A stretch of DNA of 64,000 nucleotides from MWBF01 sp040772005 (GTDB lineage: Bacteria > Chloroflexota > Anaerolineae > CG2-30-64-16). The translations under genes and the position numbers were made by a program. Position 1 is the first letter of the stretch. The number at the start of each line of letters is the position of its first letter. The stretch spans positions 434,001 through 498,000 of the forward strand of contig JAXGYZ010000003.1 in NCBI GenBank assembly GCA_040772005.1, given 5' to 3'. Shown here piece by piece: positions 24,954 to 34,267 of the stretch. Under the pieces are notes generated by a model, which saw only the letters and a program-made list of their open reading frames with translations, was not told the origin of the DNA and did not search any database.

Positions 24954-27320
24954 ATGGCTGTTAACGATATTCGTGTCATGCCGGCCTACGTGGAGCTGCC
25001 GCCCGGACAGACACCGGCGGAGCGGCTGGCCCGCGGGGGCGGCTGGTGGACTTTAGCTCTGGCAATGGTCATGCTGCTCGCCGTCACTGAAGCGCTGGTG
25101 ACGGCGGAGTGGACCAACTGGCTGGAAGTCGTGCGCCTGTCGATGCTCGGAGGCGCGCTGCTGGCCTTTCTGCTCTCCCTGACGCGGTGGAGCGGGCTGT
25201 TCCCGGCCGTTTATGGGATCGTGGCCAGCCTGGCCTGGATCGCGCTGCTGTTCCGGGAGCTGGTGTTCGACAATCTGCCCGCGGCTGAGGCGTTCCGCGA
25301 GCTGCTGATGCGCAACGGCAACTGGATTGCCGCGCTGATCAGCGGGACGGCCAGTGCGGACAATCTGATCTTCGTCACGCAGCTTGCGCTGCTCGGCTGG
25401 TGGATCGGCTTTCTTGCCATCTGGAGCCTGTACCGCTACCAGCGCGTGCTGCACGCAGTCATTCCCGCAGGCGTCGCGCTGCTGGTCAACGCGTACTACA
25501 CCACGGCAAACATGACGCCGTACCTGGTCGTGTTTCTCGGCGCGGTGCTGCTCATCGCAATCCGGGTGGAGCTGGCGCGCAATGAGGCCCGCTGGCAGAT
25601 GACGCGCGTCCGCTACGCGCCGGACATTGCGCTGGATTTTCTGAAGGCCGGGCTGGGATTCACGATCATCGTGCTGGTTGCCGCCTGGGTGCTGCCCGAT
25701 GCCACGGAGCATCTGACCACCGAGCGGCTGCTGCGGCCCTTCGAGAAGCCCTGGCAGCAGGTCGAGGAGACCTGGAACCGGATGTACAAGGCGCTGAACT
25801 ACTCGCGCAGCGCGGCCCCGGTGTCATCCTTCGGCAAGTCCATGGCCCTGGGCGGGGCCGTCTCGCTCAGCGACCGGCTTATCTTCGAGGCGGATACGTC
25901 CGAGCGGACCTATTGGCGCGCGGCGGCCTATGATGTCTATACGGGCGAGGGCTGGCTGAACACCGACTCGGAGCTGGTCATCATTGAGGGCGGTGCGCCG
26001 CTGAACGAGCCGGTGGCTGAGGCCCGCCGCGAGATTACGACGACGATTCGTCCGCTGGAGGAGCGGCAGGAGACCATCTTCGTGCCGCCGCAGCCGGTCC
26101 GCGTCAGCGTGCCGATCAATGCCAACGTCACGCCGCTGTCGGGAGAGGATGCCCTCCAACTGGTGTCGCTCATGCAGAGCCGCGTCGACCTGGAGCAGGA
26201 GGGGTCCTACCGGGTGGTCTCGGCACTCAGCACGGCGCCTGTGGAGAATCTGATGCAGGATGATGCGGTGGCGTATCCGGGTTGGGTGACGGAACGGTAT
26301 CTCCAACTGCCCGACACCCTGCCTGCGCGCGTGCGCGACCTGGCCGCCGAGGTGACTGCACCGTATGAGACTGCGTTCGAGAAGGCTGAGGCCATCCAGG
26401 CGTACCTGCGCACCTACACCTACAACCAGGACATCGAGGCGCCGCCAGACGGCCGCGACGGGGTGGATTATTTCCTTTTCGACAGCAAGGAAGGCTACTG
26501 CGATTACTACGCCAGCTCGATGGTCGTGATGCTGCGCTCGCTGGGCATCCCGGCCCGCATCGTTGTCGGCTACACGCCAGGCGAGGCCATTCTGACCGAA
26601 GATACCCAGGACTGGATCATGCAGGGGCGCAACCCGGGCGAGCCGATCGGCTACCGGGTGCGCGAGGAGAATGCACACTCCTGGCCGGAGGTCTACTTCC
26701 CGTCCTTCGGCTGGATCCAGTTTGAGCCGACCGCGTCCGAGCCGCTGCTGATGCGGCCGCTGCCGCCAACGGAGCCTTTGGATGCGGGTTTGACGCCGGA
26801 GCCGAGCAACAACCTGAGCGAGACGCTGGAAGAAGAAGACCCGTTCGCCAACATGCCTCAAGCTCCGGAAGGGTATTTCGAGACGGGTAGCCCGGTAAGC
26901 CGCTGGTTCGAGCGGAACTGGGGCTGGCTGGTTGCGGGTGTACTGCTCCTGCTCGCATCCGTGGGCGCGTATCTCTGGCTGCAGCGGCGAAATCGGGTCT
27001 TCTTCCAGGAGGGCGACCTGCTGCCGCGGTTGTTCGGTGTGCTGGGCCTGTGGGCAGCGCGGCTCCGCATCCCCTGGCAGCCGAGCCAGACGCCGCTCGA
27101 ACGTGCGGCGCAGTTCAACGAGAAGCTGCCGGAGGCTGCGCCTGCGGTAGACACCATCGCGGGGCTGTTCGTCGCCCAGCAGTATGGGCGCCAGGAGCCG
27201 CCGCCCGGCGTGCTGGCAAAGGTTATCGAATCATGGCGTTCGCTGCAGCCACGGCTGTGGCGGCAGTGGGTGCTGGGGGAAGTCAGGTCTCGCACGAGCG
27301 AGCGCACGCGCAAGCCATAA
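24954..27320 (+). CDS. TgpA-like membrane transglutaminase-domain protein (copy 1)
   Basis: 788 residues from the ATG after AGAGGAAAAG. Residues about 28-250 contain several membrane helices (TgpA_N/DUF3488-like). An extracellular region leads to the transglutaminase core with Cys516 (EGYCDYYASSMV) and His575 (ENAHSWPEVYF). The third catalytic position reads FEPT where TgpA has Asp. A further membrane helix (WLVAGVLLLLASVGAYLWL) and a cytoplasmic DUF4129-like tail follow. Such proteins usually neighbour MoxR and DUF58 genes; this copy stands alone, while a second at 50122 is next to DUF58. The role is probably envelope protein or peptide processing. Confidence 0.88.
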   Translation: MAVNDIRVMPAYVELPPGQTPAERLARGGGWWTLALAMVMLLAVTEALVTAEWTNWLEVVRLSMLGGALLAFLLSLTRWSGLFPAVYGIVASLAWIALLFRELVFDNLPAAEAFRELLMRNGNWIAALISGTASADNLIFVTQLALLGWWIGFLAIWSLYRYQRVLHAVIPAGVALLVNAYYTTANMTPYLVVFLGAVLLIAIRVELARNEARWQMTRVRYAPDIALDFLKAGLGFTIIVLVAAWVLPDATEHLTTERLLRPFEKPWQQVEETWNRMYKALNYSRSAAPVSSFGKSMALGGAVSLSDRLIFEADTSERTYWRAAAYDVYTGEGWLNTDSELVIIEGGAPLNEPVAEARREITTTIRPLEERQETIFVPPQPVRVSVPINANVTPLSGEDALQLVSLMQSRVDLEQEGSYRVVSALSTAPVENLMQDDAVAYPGWVTERYLQLPDTLPARVRDLAAEVTAPYETAFEKAEAIQAYLRTYTYNQDIEAPPDGRDGVDYFLFDSKEGYCDYYASSMVVMLRSLGIPARIVVGYTPGEAILTEDTQDWIMQGRNPGEPIGYRVREENAHSWPEVYFPSFGWIQFEPTASEPLLMRPLPPTEPLDAGLTPEPSNNLSETLEEEDPFANMPQAPEGYFETGSPVSRWFERNWGWLVAGVLLLLASVGAYLWLQRRNRVFFQEGDLLPRLFGVLGLWAARLRIPWQPSQTPLERAAQFNEKLPEAAPAVDTIAGLFVAQQYGRQEPPPGVLAKVIESWRSLQPRLWRQWVLGEVRSRTSERTRKP

Positions 27321-27330
27321 TGCGTGCCCT

Positions 27331-27357
27331 GTAGGGCGGATTGCCAATCCGCCCTAC
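27331..27357. repeat. 27-nt palindrome, copy 2
   Basis: 13-bp arms GTAGGGCGGATTG / CAATCCGCCCTAC around a single C, between the convergent transglutaminase and TPR-lipoprotein genes. It may act as a bidirectional terminator. Confidence 0.85.
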
Positions 27358-27362
27358 ATCAG

Positions 27363-28034
27363 CTATTGCCCCTTGAGCTCCGCCAGTTCCTTCTGCGCAT
27401 AGTCCGTAGCGGACTTATCCTGCCCCGGTCCAATCTCCAGGAACTTTTCGAAGGCCGCGATGGCCGCGTCCTTCTCTCCGCGCAGCTTGTGCAGCACGCC
27501 CAGACCGTAGTACACCTCCGGCAGGTCGGGGGCGAGATCGCGCGCCCGCGTCAGCAGCTTCTCCGCCTCGGCCAGGTTGTTCTCCTGGATGCGGACCGCA
27601 CCGAGCAGGTAGAGCGTCTGCGGATCGTCGGCCTTCAGCCGCAGGGCCGCGTTGAAGGATTCCGCGGCCTTCGTGAGACTGCCCTGCTGGTAATAGACGA
27701 CGCCCAGGTTGGCGTGGGCCGTGCTCATCTGCGGGTCGGCCTGGATGGCGGCGCGATAGGCTGCCTCGGCCTCTGCCAGCTTGTTCTGGCGGACCAGCGT
27801 ATTGCCCAGGCCGAACTGCGCCTGCGCGGAACGGGCGTCCAGCGCAAGCGCGGCGCGGAAGCCCTGCTCCGCAGCGGCCAGGTTGCCCGTGTCGAGCGCC
27901 TGCTGTGCGGCGGCGAGTGTGGACGCGAGGTCACCGGACGGGGTCGCCGGGGCAGGCGACCTGCCGGAGCAAGCTGCTGCCAGGATCAACAACCAGGCCA
28001 GCAATGTCAATACCAGCAAACGTGACTGACTCAT
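27363..28034 (-). CDS. TPR-repeat lipoprotein
   Basis: 223 residues. The lipoprotein signal peptide ends LAAAC with the lipidated cysteine at residue 22. About five tetratricopeptide repeats follow (e.g. AQAQFGLGNTLVRQNKLAEA, STAHANLGVVYYQQGSLTKA, PEVYYGLGVLHKLRGEKDA). TPR proteins scaffold protein assemblies, here presumably on the outer face of the membrane. The start ATG follows GGGAGAA. It lies upstream of no obvious partner on its strand and converges with the transglutaminase gene. Confidence 0.9.
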   Translation of the reverse strand: MSQSRLLVLTLLAWLLILAAACSGRSPAPATPSGDLASTLAAAQQALDTGNLAAAEQGFRAALALDARSAQAQFGLGNTLVRQNKLAEAEAAYRAAIQADPQMSTAHANLGVVYYQQGSLTKAAESFNAALRLKADDPQTLYLLGAVRIQENNLAEAEKLLTRARDLAPDLPEVYYGLGVLHKLRGEKDAAIAAFEKFLEIGPGQDKSATDYAQKELAELKGQ

Positions 28035-28050
28035 AGATTCTCCCGCATGG

Positions 28051-28082
28051 AATCTTCAATCTGCAATCTGTAATCTTCAATC
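28051..28082. repeat. Short AATCTTCAATCTG tandem repeat
   Basis: About 32 bp of AATCTTCAATCTGCAATCTG-type units lie between the TPR-lipoprotein and MBL-fold genes. Confidence 0.5.
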
Positions 28083-28084
28083 GT

Positions 28085-28729
28085 CTACGCCTGTTTGCAC
28101 TCCAGCACGACCACCTGCGTCTCCTGGGGTAACTGCGAGCGCGATGTGCGCAGCATCTCGACTGCGGGCGACTCTGCCACGCCCATCTCCTTCAGGAACT
28201 TGCTCAACGGGTCGAGCTTGAGCGTCGTGTACGGGGTCAGGTAGTGCATCGGGATGACGACGCGCGGTTCCAACTGGCTGATGACCTCGGCGGCCTTATC
28301 TGCGTCCAGCGCGGAGCCATCACCGACGGGCACCAGCAGGATGTCCACATTAGGCATGGATTCCACCTGCGCCTGGGTCAGCACGCGGCTCAAGTCGCCC
28401 AGGTGACACACCGTCATGTCACCGAACTCGAACACGAAGACGGTGTTCTCTTCTTTCGCGGTGCTGCCCCCGCTGCCCCCGCGCCACGTCTGAATGCCGG
28501 TGATGAAGATGCCCTTGACCTCATACTCGCCGGGCCGGGTCAACACTTTCGGGTCCCCCTTGATGGCGCTGGCATTGCTGTGGCCGGGCGCGTCGTGGCT
28601 GCATGTCACGAGGTCGGCGCGCAGCCGCGGCAGGTTGTACCCGATGCTCCTGTCATAAGGGTCAGTGACGACGGTCACGCTGCCTTCGCGCAACCGAAAA
28701 CAGGATTGGCCGTACCAATCGATATCCAA
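28085..28729 (-). CDS. Metallo-beta-lactamase-fold protein (UlaG/UPF0173-like)
   Basis: 214 residues from a TTG start (28727-28729) after GGAGG. MDIDWYGQSCFRLREG matches the start of the UlaG-like branch of the metallo-beta-lactamase superfamily. The HxHxDH motif is degenerate (TCSHDAPGHSNAS). HLGDLSR and IPMHYLTP supply other metal-site residues. Relatives include lactonases and uncharacterised metal-dependent hydrolases; the substrate is unknown. It stands upstream of the TPR lipoprotein on the same strand and could be co-transcribed with it. Confidence 0.85.
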   Translation of the reverse strand: MDIDWYGQSCFRLREGSVTVVTDPYDRSIGYNLPRLRADLVTCSHDAPGHSNASAIKGDPKVLTRPGEYEVKGIFITGIQTWRGGSGGSTAKEENTVFVFEFGDMTVCHLGDLSRVLTQAQVESMPNVDILLVPVGDGSALDADKAAEVISQLEPRVVIPMHYLTPYTTLKLDPLSKFLKEMGVAESPAVEMLRTSRSQLPQETQVVVLECKQA

Positions 28730-28837
28730 AGCAGGCCTCCATGAAGATGAACCGAGATGGGCGTATTATACCGCAAGGGTGGGACATCGTCCAACGATTC
28801 GGCAGTTGCAGAGATAGACAGGAGTGCGTACTCGGTG

Positions 28838-28843
28838 TATAAT
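28838..28843 (+). promoter_or_regulatory. -10 element of the triple-amidase gene
   Basis: A perfect TATAAT lies about 70 bp upstream of the ATG at 28914; no good -35 was found at normal spacing. Confidence 0.45.
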
Positions 28844-28913
28844 CTTCGCCAAGTAAAGCCTACTGTGTCAGACGGCGATGGCAACCTGGCGTTAGCGTGC
28901 GACGGAGAATACC

Positions 28914-31900
28914 ATGGCGCGACCACTTAACGACTCGCCATATTTGTATGGCATCCATGACCCCGGCGGCGAACACATCATGGCCCAGCAGGGGATCCCG
29001 GGCTGGGTCTTGTTCACCGAAGCGGTAGGGAATGATCCCGGCGACCAGAGCGGCGGCGACTACAGCCGGTGGGCCGACCAGGGCTTCGGCATCATCGTGC
29101 GGCTCAACAACGGGTACGAACCGAACGGCACCATCCCCTTCTCCAACCGTTATGCTCAGTTCGCCCAGCGGTGCGCCAATTTCGTGCGCAGCTCGCGCGG
29201 GTGCCATATCTGGATCATCGGCAACGAGATGAACTTTGCGGTTGAGCGGCCGGGCGTGAGCTTCGACCGGAGCGTCAACCCGCCGCGCATCGTGAATACC
29301 GGCGAAATCATCCTGCCGGCGATGTATGCCAATTGCTATCGCCAGTGTCGCAGCGCGATTCGGGGCGTGGCAGGCCATCAGAACGACCAGGTCATCATCG
29401 GTGCGGTCGCGCCCTGGAATCCGCAGACGACCTACGACGGCAACCCGAACGGCGACTGGGTCAAGTATCTGCAGGACATCCTGAACCTGGTGGGCGCGGC
29501 CAACTGCGACGGCATCTCCATCCACGCGTACACGCACGGCGCCGACCCGAAGCTTATCTACACCGATGCGTTCATGAACCCGCCCTTCCAGAACCGGCAG
29601 TACAACTTCCGCACGTACCAGGATTTCATGAAGGCCATCCCGGCTGCCATGCGCAAGCTGCCCGTCTACCTGACCGAGACGGACCAGGACGAGGCCTGGC
29701 GCAACGAGAACATCGGTTGGGTGCAGCGTGCCTACGGCGAGATCGATTGGTGGAACCGGCAGCCGGGCAACCAGCTCATTCGGGCCGTCATCCTGTACCG
29801 CTGGCCGAATGTGGACAAGTGGGGCATCGACGGCAAGGCAGGCGTCATTGAGGATTTCCGGCAGGCCATGACACACCGGTACGAGTGGGAGTCGCTGCTG
29901 ACCAAGGAGCCGGTTGTGCCCGTCGAACCGGCGCCGCCCACGACGCCGCCAACACCCACGACGCCGCCAACGCCGACGACACCGAAAGTGCCTGAAGCGC
30001 CGGCGGTGCCCGACACCAGCCCCATCCGCTTCGACGTGACGGGGAAGACGGCCAAGGGCCAGTTTGCGGCCTTCTACCGCCAGTACGGGCTGGATATCAC
30101 GGGCTACCCGCTCAACGAGGAATACGTCCATCCCGACAGCGGCCTGAAGACGCAGGACTGGCAGCGCATCGCGATGGAAGAGCATGAGGGCAAGGTCCGG
30201 CTGCGGCTGGCAGCCCAGGATGCTCTGGAACTGCGCCAGCGCATCACGATGCTGAACGAGAAGATCGCCGCGCTCGAGAGCACGGTTGAGCGGCTGAAGG
30301 CGGGCGGCGGCGGCCCGGCCGAGCCGGAGATGACCGACATCACCTACCAGCTCTCGCGCAACCCGGCGGGCTTTGCCGCGCGGCCGCTCAGCGACATCCA
30401 GCACATCGTCATCAACCACACCGGCGTGCGGCCTGAAGTGGGCGCGGACCGCGTGGCCCAGGCCCAGCGCGCGCGCTGGCCGGGCATCGTGGGGCAGTAC
30501 TTCATCACGGGCGACGGCCAAATTCAGCAGACCAACCCGCTCGACCAGGTCGTGACGGCGGACCAGGCCTGGATTTACAACGGCATCAACATCTACGTGG
30601 CCGGGAACTTCGATGAGACGGTACCCAGCGACGCGCAGCTCGATGCGCTGGCGCGGCTCGTTGCGTGGCTGTTGAGCCGGTTTAACCTGCCGGCCAGCGT
30701 GGTCAAGGGCGCGGGCGAATTCATCGTCACGCGTTCGCCCGGCCTGCAATGGCTGCAAGGGCAGCGGTGGAAGGACCAACTGCTGGCGCGCGTGGCGGCT
30801 GTGCCCAGCGGCGGCCCGCAGGTCGACAGCGGCGAGCTGGCCGCGCTGCGCAGCCGGGTGAGCACGCTGGAGCAGCAGCTTACTGCGCTGCAGGGCAGCC
30901 TGGCCGTTGCAGAGGACGCGCGCGCGGCCCTCGAACAACAGCGGGCGACGCTCGAACAGCAGCGGACGGCCCTGGTTCAGGAGCGAGATGCGCTGCGGGT
31001 ACAGCTTGAATCGCTGCAGACGGAGCTGGACGCGCTCCGCGGCGGCAGCGGGGGCGGCGGGGTGCCGCAGCCGGAGATCACCGACATCGCGGCACAGTTG
31101 ACGCGCAAGCCCGACAGCCTCAAGCCGCGGCCGCTCGACCGGATCAAATACATCGTCATCAACCACACGGCGGTCGGCGCGAATGTCACGGTCGAGCGCA
31201 TCGCGGCCGCGCACCTGAGCCGGTGGGGTTCCATCCTCTACCAGTACCTGGTTACCGGTGAAGGCAAGATCATCCAGACGAACAGCCTGACCGAGGTCGT
31301 GGACCTGGCGCAGCCGTGGATTGCCGAGGGCATCAATATCGCGGTTGCGGGCAACTTCGCCACCGAGATCCCGACGCCTGAACAGATTCAGGCGACCGCC
31401 GCGCTGACCGCGTGGCTGATGCAGGAACGCGGCATCCCGGTCGAAAATGTCAAGGGCGCGAGCGAGCTCATCGTTACTCAGTCGCCTGGAACCCAGTGGC
31501 TCCAGGGCAAGAAGTGGAAGGAGACGCTGCTTGCGGCGGTCGCAGAGCTCCAGCGGGACGCAAACCGCGGGTCGCCCGCGGATGCCGTGCTGGTGGCCGC
31601 GCTGCGCGGCCAGATCAGCCAGCTACAGGCGGCGCTGAACCAGTCGCAGAGCAAGGTCGCCGCGTTGCAGCAGGAACGCGACGAGCTGCTTGCCCGCCTG
31701 AACAGCCAGGCGCCCGATGTGAACGCGCTGACGCAGCGCGTGGCGGCCCTGACCCAGCAGGTGAACACGCTCAACGCCCAGGTGCAGGCGCTGAGCACCG
31801 ACAAGAGCAACCTGTCGAAGCAGGTGCAGACCCTCACCGGCGAGAAGACGACGCTGACGGGCCAGGTCTCCACGCTGACGAAGGACAAGACGACGCTAAC

Positions 31901-32897
31901 GCAGCAGGTGCAGAGCCTGACCACGGAAAAGACCGCCCTGGCGCAGCAGGTGAACGCGGCCGGACAGGAGAAGCAGGCGCTCAACAGCCGCATCGCGGCG
32001 CTCGAGCAGCAGATCCGGCAGTTGCAGTCGGGCGGTTCTGCCGGGCCGGCCAGGGTCCAGCCGCCGGAGATCAACGACATCGTGGACAAGCTGCCCAAGC
32101 ACGCGACGCTCAAGTATGACACGCGCACGCGGGACAAGATCACGCACATCGCGATCCATCACAGCGCCGCGCCTGCGAACATCACGCCGGAGCGCATTGC
32201 CGCCTATCATGTGGGCAAGGACTGGCCCGGCATGGGCTACCACTTCTATGTGCAGCCCGATGGGGTGATCAATCAGACGAACCGGCTGGAAACCGTCTCT
32301 TACCAGGTCTATAACAATAACGCCTACTCGGTCGGCATCTCGATTGCGGGCAACTTCGTCAACGGCGCGATTCCGACGCAGCGGCAGATCGAGCAGGTCG
32401 GCCATCTGGTGGCGTGGCTGATGCAGGAACTCAACATCCCGCTGAACAACGTCATGGGGCACAAGGAGTATCCGCAGAACGCCACATCCTGCCCCGGCAG
32501 CGACTGGAACACCGGCCAGAACTGGAAGCAGATGCTCCGAGAGCGGATCGCCCAGGTGCAGGCCGGGCTGATCATCCCGCCTTTGGGCAAGACGATCGGC
32601 CACTACATGCTGTTCTGGCAGAACGCGGCCGGCTGGGCGCGCGAAGACTGGGGTGCGGCGACGAATTACTTCGCCCGCTTCCGGCCCACGGCGGGCTTCT
32701 CGCCGGAGGACGCCAGCCACGCCGAATACGTGACCATCGTCGGCGGGGTGGCCGGTGTGTCGTACCAGACCGAGCAGATGCTGATCGCTGGGGGCAGCAA
32801 GGTGGAGCGGCTGGCCGGCGCAGACTTCGAGGACACCAAGCGGATGCTGGATGAGCTGGCAAGTACTGGACGGCGTTTCAAGACCTTCAATGTGTAA
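28914..32897 (+). CDS. Glycosidase-like protein with three amidase_2/PGRP domains (two degenerate) and coiled coils
   Basis: 1327 residues; the start follows CGGAGAA and no signal peptide is visible. Residues 1 to about 345 resemble a clan-A glycoside hydrolase barrel, with Glu105 in IIGNEMN and Glu255 in LTETDQD as candidate catalytic pair. A Pro/Thr linker follows. Three N-acetylmuramoyl-L-alanine amidase domains are separated by coiled coils (about 640-715 and 885-1045). Domain 3 keeps the zinc ligands His1082 (AIHHSA), His1183 (MGHKEY) and Cys1193 (TSCPG). Domains 1 and 2 have Asn501/Asn750, Ala600/Ala849 and Ser608/Ser857 there. A roughly 100-residue C-terminal domain (HYMLFWQNAAGWAREDW) is unfamiliar. 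It probably binds and cuts peptidoglycan. Confidence 0.85.
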   Translation: MARPLNDSPYLYGIHDPGGEHIMAQQGIPGWVLFTEAVGNDPGDQSGGDYSRWADQGFGIIVRLNNGYEPNGTIPFSNRYAQFAQRCANFVRSSRGCHIWIIGNEMNFAVERPGVSFDRSVNPPRIVNTGEIILPAMYANCYRQCRSAIRGVAGHQNDQVIIGAVAPWNPQTTYDGNPNGDWVKYLQDILNLVGAANCDGISIHAYTHGADPKLIYTDAFMNPPFQNRQYNFRTYQDFMKAIPAAMRKLPVYLTETDQDEAWRNENIGWVQRAYGEIDWWNRQPGNQLIRAVILYRWPNVDKWGIDGKAGVIEDFRQAMTHRYEWESLLTKEPVVPVEPAPPTTPPTPTTPPTPTTPKVPEAPAVPDTSPIRFDVTGKTAKGQFAAFYRQYGLDITGYPLNEEYVHPDSGLKTQDWQRIAMEEHEGKVRLRLAAQDALELRQRITMLNEKIAALESTVERLKAGGGGPAEPEMTDITYQLSRNPAGFAARPLSDIQHIVINHTGVRPEVGADRVAQAQRARWPGIVGQYFITGDGQIQQTNPLDQVVTADQAWIYNGINIYVAGNFDETVPSDAQLDALARLVAWLLSRFNLPASVVKGAGEFIVTRSPGLQWLQGQRWKDQLLARVAAVPSGGPQVDSGELAALRSRVSTLEQQLTALQGSLAVAEDARAALEQQRATLEQQRTALVQERDALRVQLESLQTELDALRGGSGGGGVPQPEITDIAAQLTRKPDSLKPRPLDRIKYIVINHTAVGANVTVERIAAAHLSRWGSILYQYLVTGEGKIIQTNSLTEVVDLAQPWIAEGINIAVAGNFATEIPTPEQIQATAALTAWLMQERGIPVENVKGASELIVTQSPGTQWLQGKKWKETLLAAVAELQRDANRGSPADAVLVAALRGQISQLQAALNQSQSKVAALQQERDELLARLNSQAPDVNALTQRVAALTQQVNTLNAQVQALSTDKSNLSKQVQTLTGEKTTLTGQVSTLTKDKTTLTQQVQSLTTEKTALAQQVNAAGQEKQALNSRIAALEQQIRQLQSGGSAGPARVQPPEINDIVDKLPKHATLKYDTRTRDKITHIAIHHSAAPANITPERIAAYHVGKDWPGMGYHFYVQPDGVINQTNRLETVSYQVYNNNAYSVGISIAGNFVNGAIPTQRQIEQVGHLVAWLMQELNIPLNNVMGHKEYPQNATSCPGSDWNTGQNWKQMLRERIAQVQAGLIIPPLGKTIGHYMLFWQNAAGWAREDWGAATNYFARFRPTAGFSPEDASHAEYVTIVGGVAGVSYQTEQMLIAGGSKVERLAGADFEDTKRMLDELASTGRRFKTFNV

Positions 32898-32905
32898 TTT
32901 GTGTG

Positions 32906-32934
32906 CTGACAATTTGCCTCTCTTGTGATATGAT
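32906..32934 (+). promoter_or_regulatory. Promoter of the LysM stalk-protein gene
   Basis: CTGACA (32906-32911), 17-bp spacer, extended -10 TGATATGAT with TATGAT at 32929-32934, about 30 bp upstream of the ATG. Confidence 0.7.
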
Positions 32935-32964
32935 ACTTGCGACGTTAGCCACAGGAGAGGGACA

Positions 32965-34260
32965 ATGATAAGACGCATTATTTCCTGGTCGCCGATCCTG
33001 GTTGGACTCATCCTGGCCCTCACTCTGGGCCTGCTACAGTCCCCAGCCCAGGCGGGCGGCGAGAAGCCGACGCCCAGCGCTTCCATCGTACCGGGGGCAA
33101 ACGAGACCGGCTACTGGTATCAGGTCAAACCTGGCGATAGCTGGCGTACCGTGTCCCAGGCGACGGGAGTACCGGCGCGCGAACTGCGCAAGGCGAACCC
33201 TTCCAAGGTGCGCCCCAATCTTTGGCTCTATCTCGGTGACCGGCTCTGGATTCCGCCCAGGCCGGTTACGCCCGTGCCCGGACAGCCCACCGGGCCGGAA
33301 ATCTCGCGCATCTACCCCCTGACCATCACGACCGAAATCACCGGCACACCGCAAGCTCAGGCGCCCCTCGCAACACCGGAGCCGGGCGCGGCTGTAACGG
33401 CAACGGCTACACTGACCGCAACCGGGGCCGCGGCAGCCGGCGCGGCCAGCGGTGCGGTGACAGGCGCGATGACCGAGACCGTGACTGCGGAGACGGCCGT
33501 CACACCTCCAGTGACGCTCACGATCACGCCGACTGCGACCGTCACCGTCACTGGGGCCGTGACTGTCACTGAGGCGGTAACGGTGACTGGCGTCGTGACC
33601 GGGACTGAGCCCATCACGGTGACCGGGACGGTCACCGGGACCGGGACGGTCACCGGGACCGGGACGGTCACCGGTACGGAAGCAATAACCGGCACCGAGG
33701 CGATGACCGGCACGGCAGGTGTCGGGGTGACCGAGACGGTCACCGGGACCGAGGCCGTGACCACGACCGAGGCCATGACCGGCACGGCAGGTGTCGGGGT
33801 GACCGGAGCGGTCACCGGGACTGAGGCTGTCACCGGCACGGAGGCGATAACTGGCACAGAGGCCATGACCGGCACCGAAGGCATCGGGGTGGCTGAGGCG
33901 GTCACCGAGACGGAGACGGTGACGGGGACCGAGGTTCTGATGCCTGCCGTTGCGGCGGCTGAGGAGACATCTGCACCCACTGCGGCAGCCGCCACCGGCG
34001 AGGCGGCAGGCACGCCCACGCCGGCCAGTGTCGCCGCGGCGCCTGCGGAAGGGGCGGCCGGCGAGGCAGCGGCCGGCGAGGCAGCTGCGGCGGGTGAGGC
34101 TGCCGTTTCCGGTGCCGAGGCTGAACAGGGGGCAGCGGCTGCTGTCGACCCGTTTGCCGAGCCGCTGCGCCGGGCCGGCCGCAACGCGCTGGTCACGCTG
34201 GGCGTGCTCACGGCGGGCGGCGCCGGGTTCTGGGTCTACAAGAGGCGTCAGGCCGGATGA
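32965..34260 (+). CDS. LysM surface protein with long Thr-rich low-complexity stalk
   Basis: 431 residues. A signal peptide (residues 1-30, ending SPAQAGG) is followed by one LysM peptidoglycan-binding domain at about 50-98 (YQVKPGDSWRTVSQATGVPA; LYLGDRLWIPP). From about 130 to 390 the chain is Thr/Val/Gly/Glu/Ala repeat (VTGTVTGTGTVTGT; ITGTEAMTGT). The end is a membrane helix (ALVTLGVLTAGGAGFWVY) and KRRQAG. It is probably anchored in the membrane and tethered to the wall, forming a stalk that may be glycosylated (inference). It follows the triple-amidase gene but has its own promoter. Confidence 0.85.
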   Translation: MIRRIISWSPILVGLILALTLGLLQSPAQAGGEKPTPSASIVPGANETGYWYQVKPGDSWRTVSQATGVPARELRKANPSKVRPNLWLYLGDRLWIPPRPVTPVPGQPTGPEISRIYPLTITTEITGTPQAQAPLATPEPGAAVTATATLTATGAAAAGAASGAVTGAMTETVTAETAVTPPVTLTITPTATVTVTGAVTVTEAVTVTGVVTGTEPITVTGTVTGTGTVTGTGTVTGTEAITGTEAMTGTAGVGVTETVTGTEAVTTTEAMTGTAGVGVTGAVTGTEAVTGTEAITGTEAMTGTEGIGVAEAVTETETVTGTEVLMPAVAAAEETSAPTAAAATGEAAGTPTPASVAAAPAEGAAGEAAAGEAAAAGEAAVSGAEAEQGAAAAVDPFAEPLRRAGRNALVTLGVLTAGGAGFWVYKRRQAG

Positions 34261-34267
34261 AACGGGC

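Noticed and set aside
28860..31214. 784-residue minus-strand ORF opposite the triple-amidase gene
   Set aside because: Low-complexity Arg/Leu/Val shadow; the plus strand has conserved glycosidase and amidase motifs.
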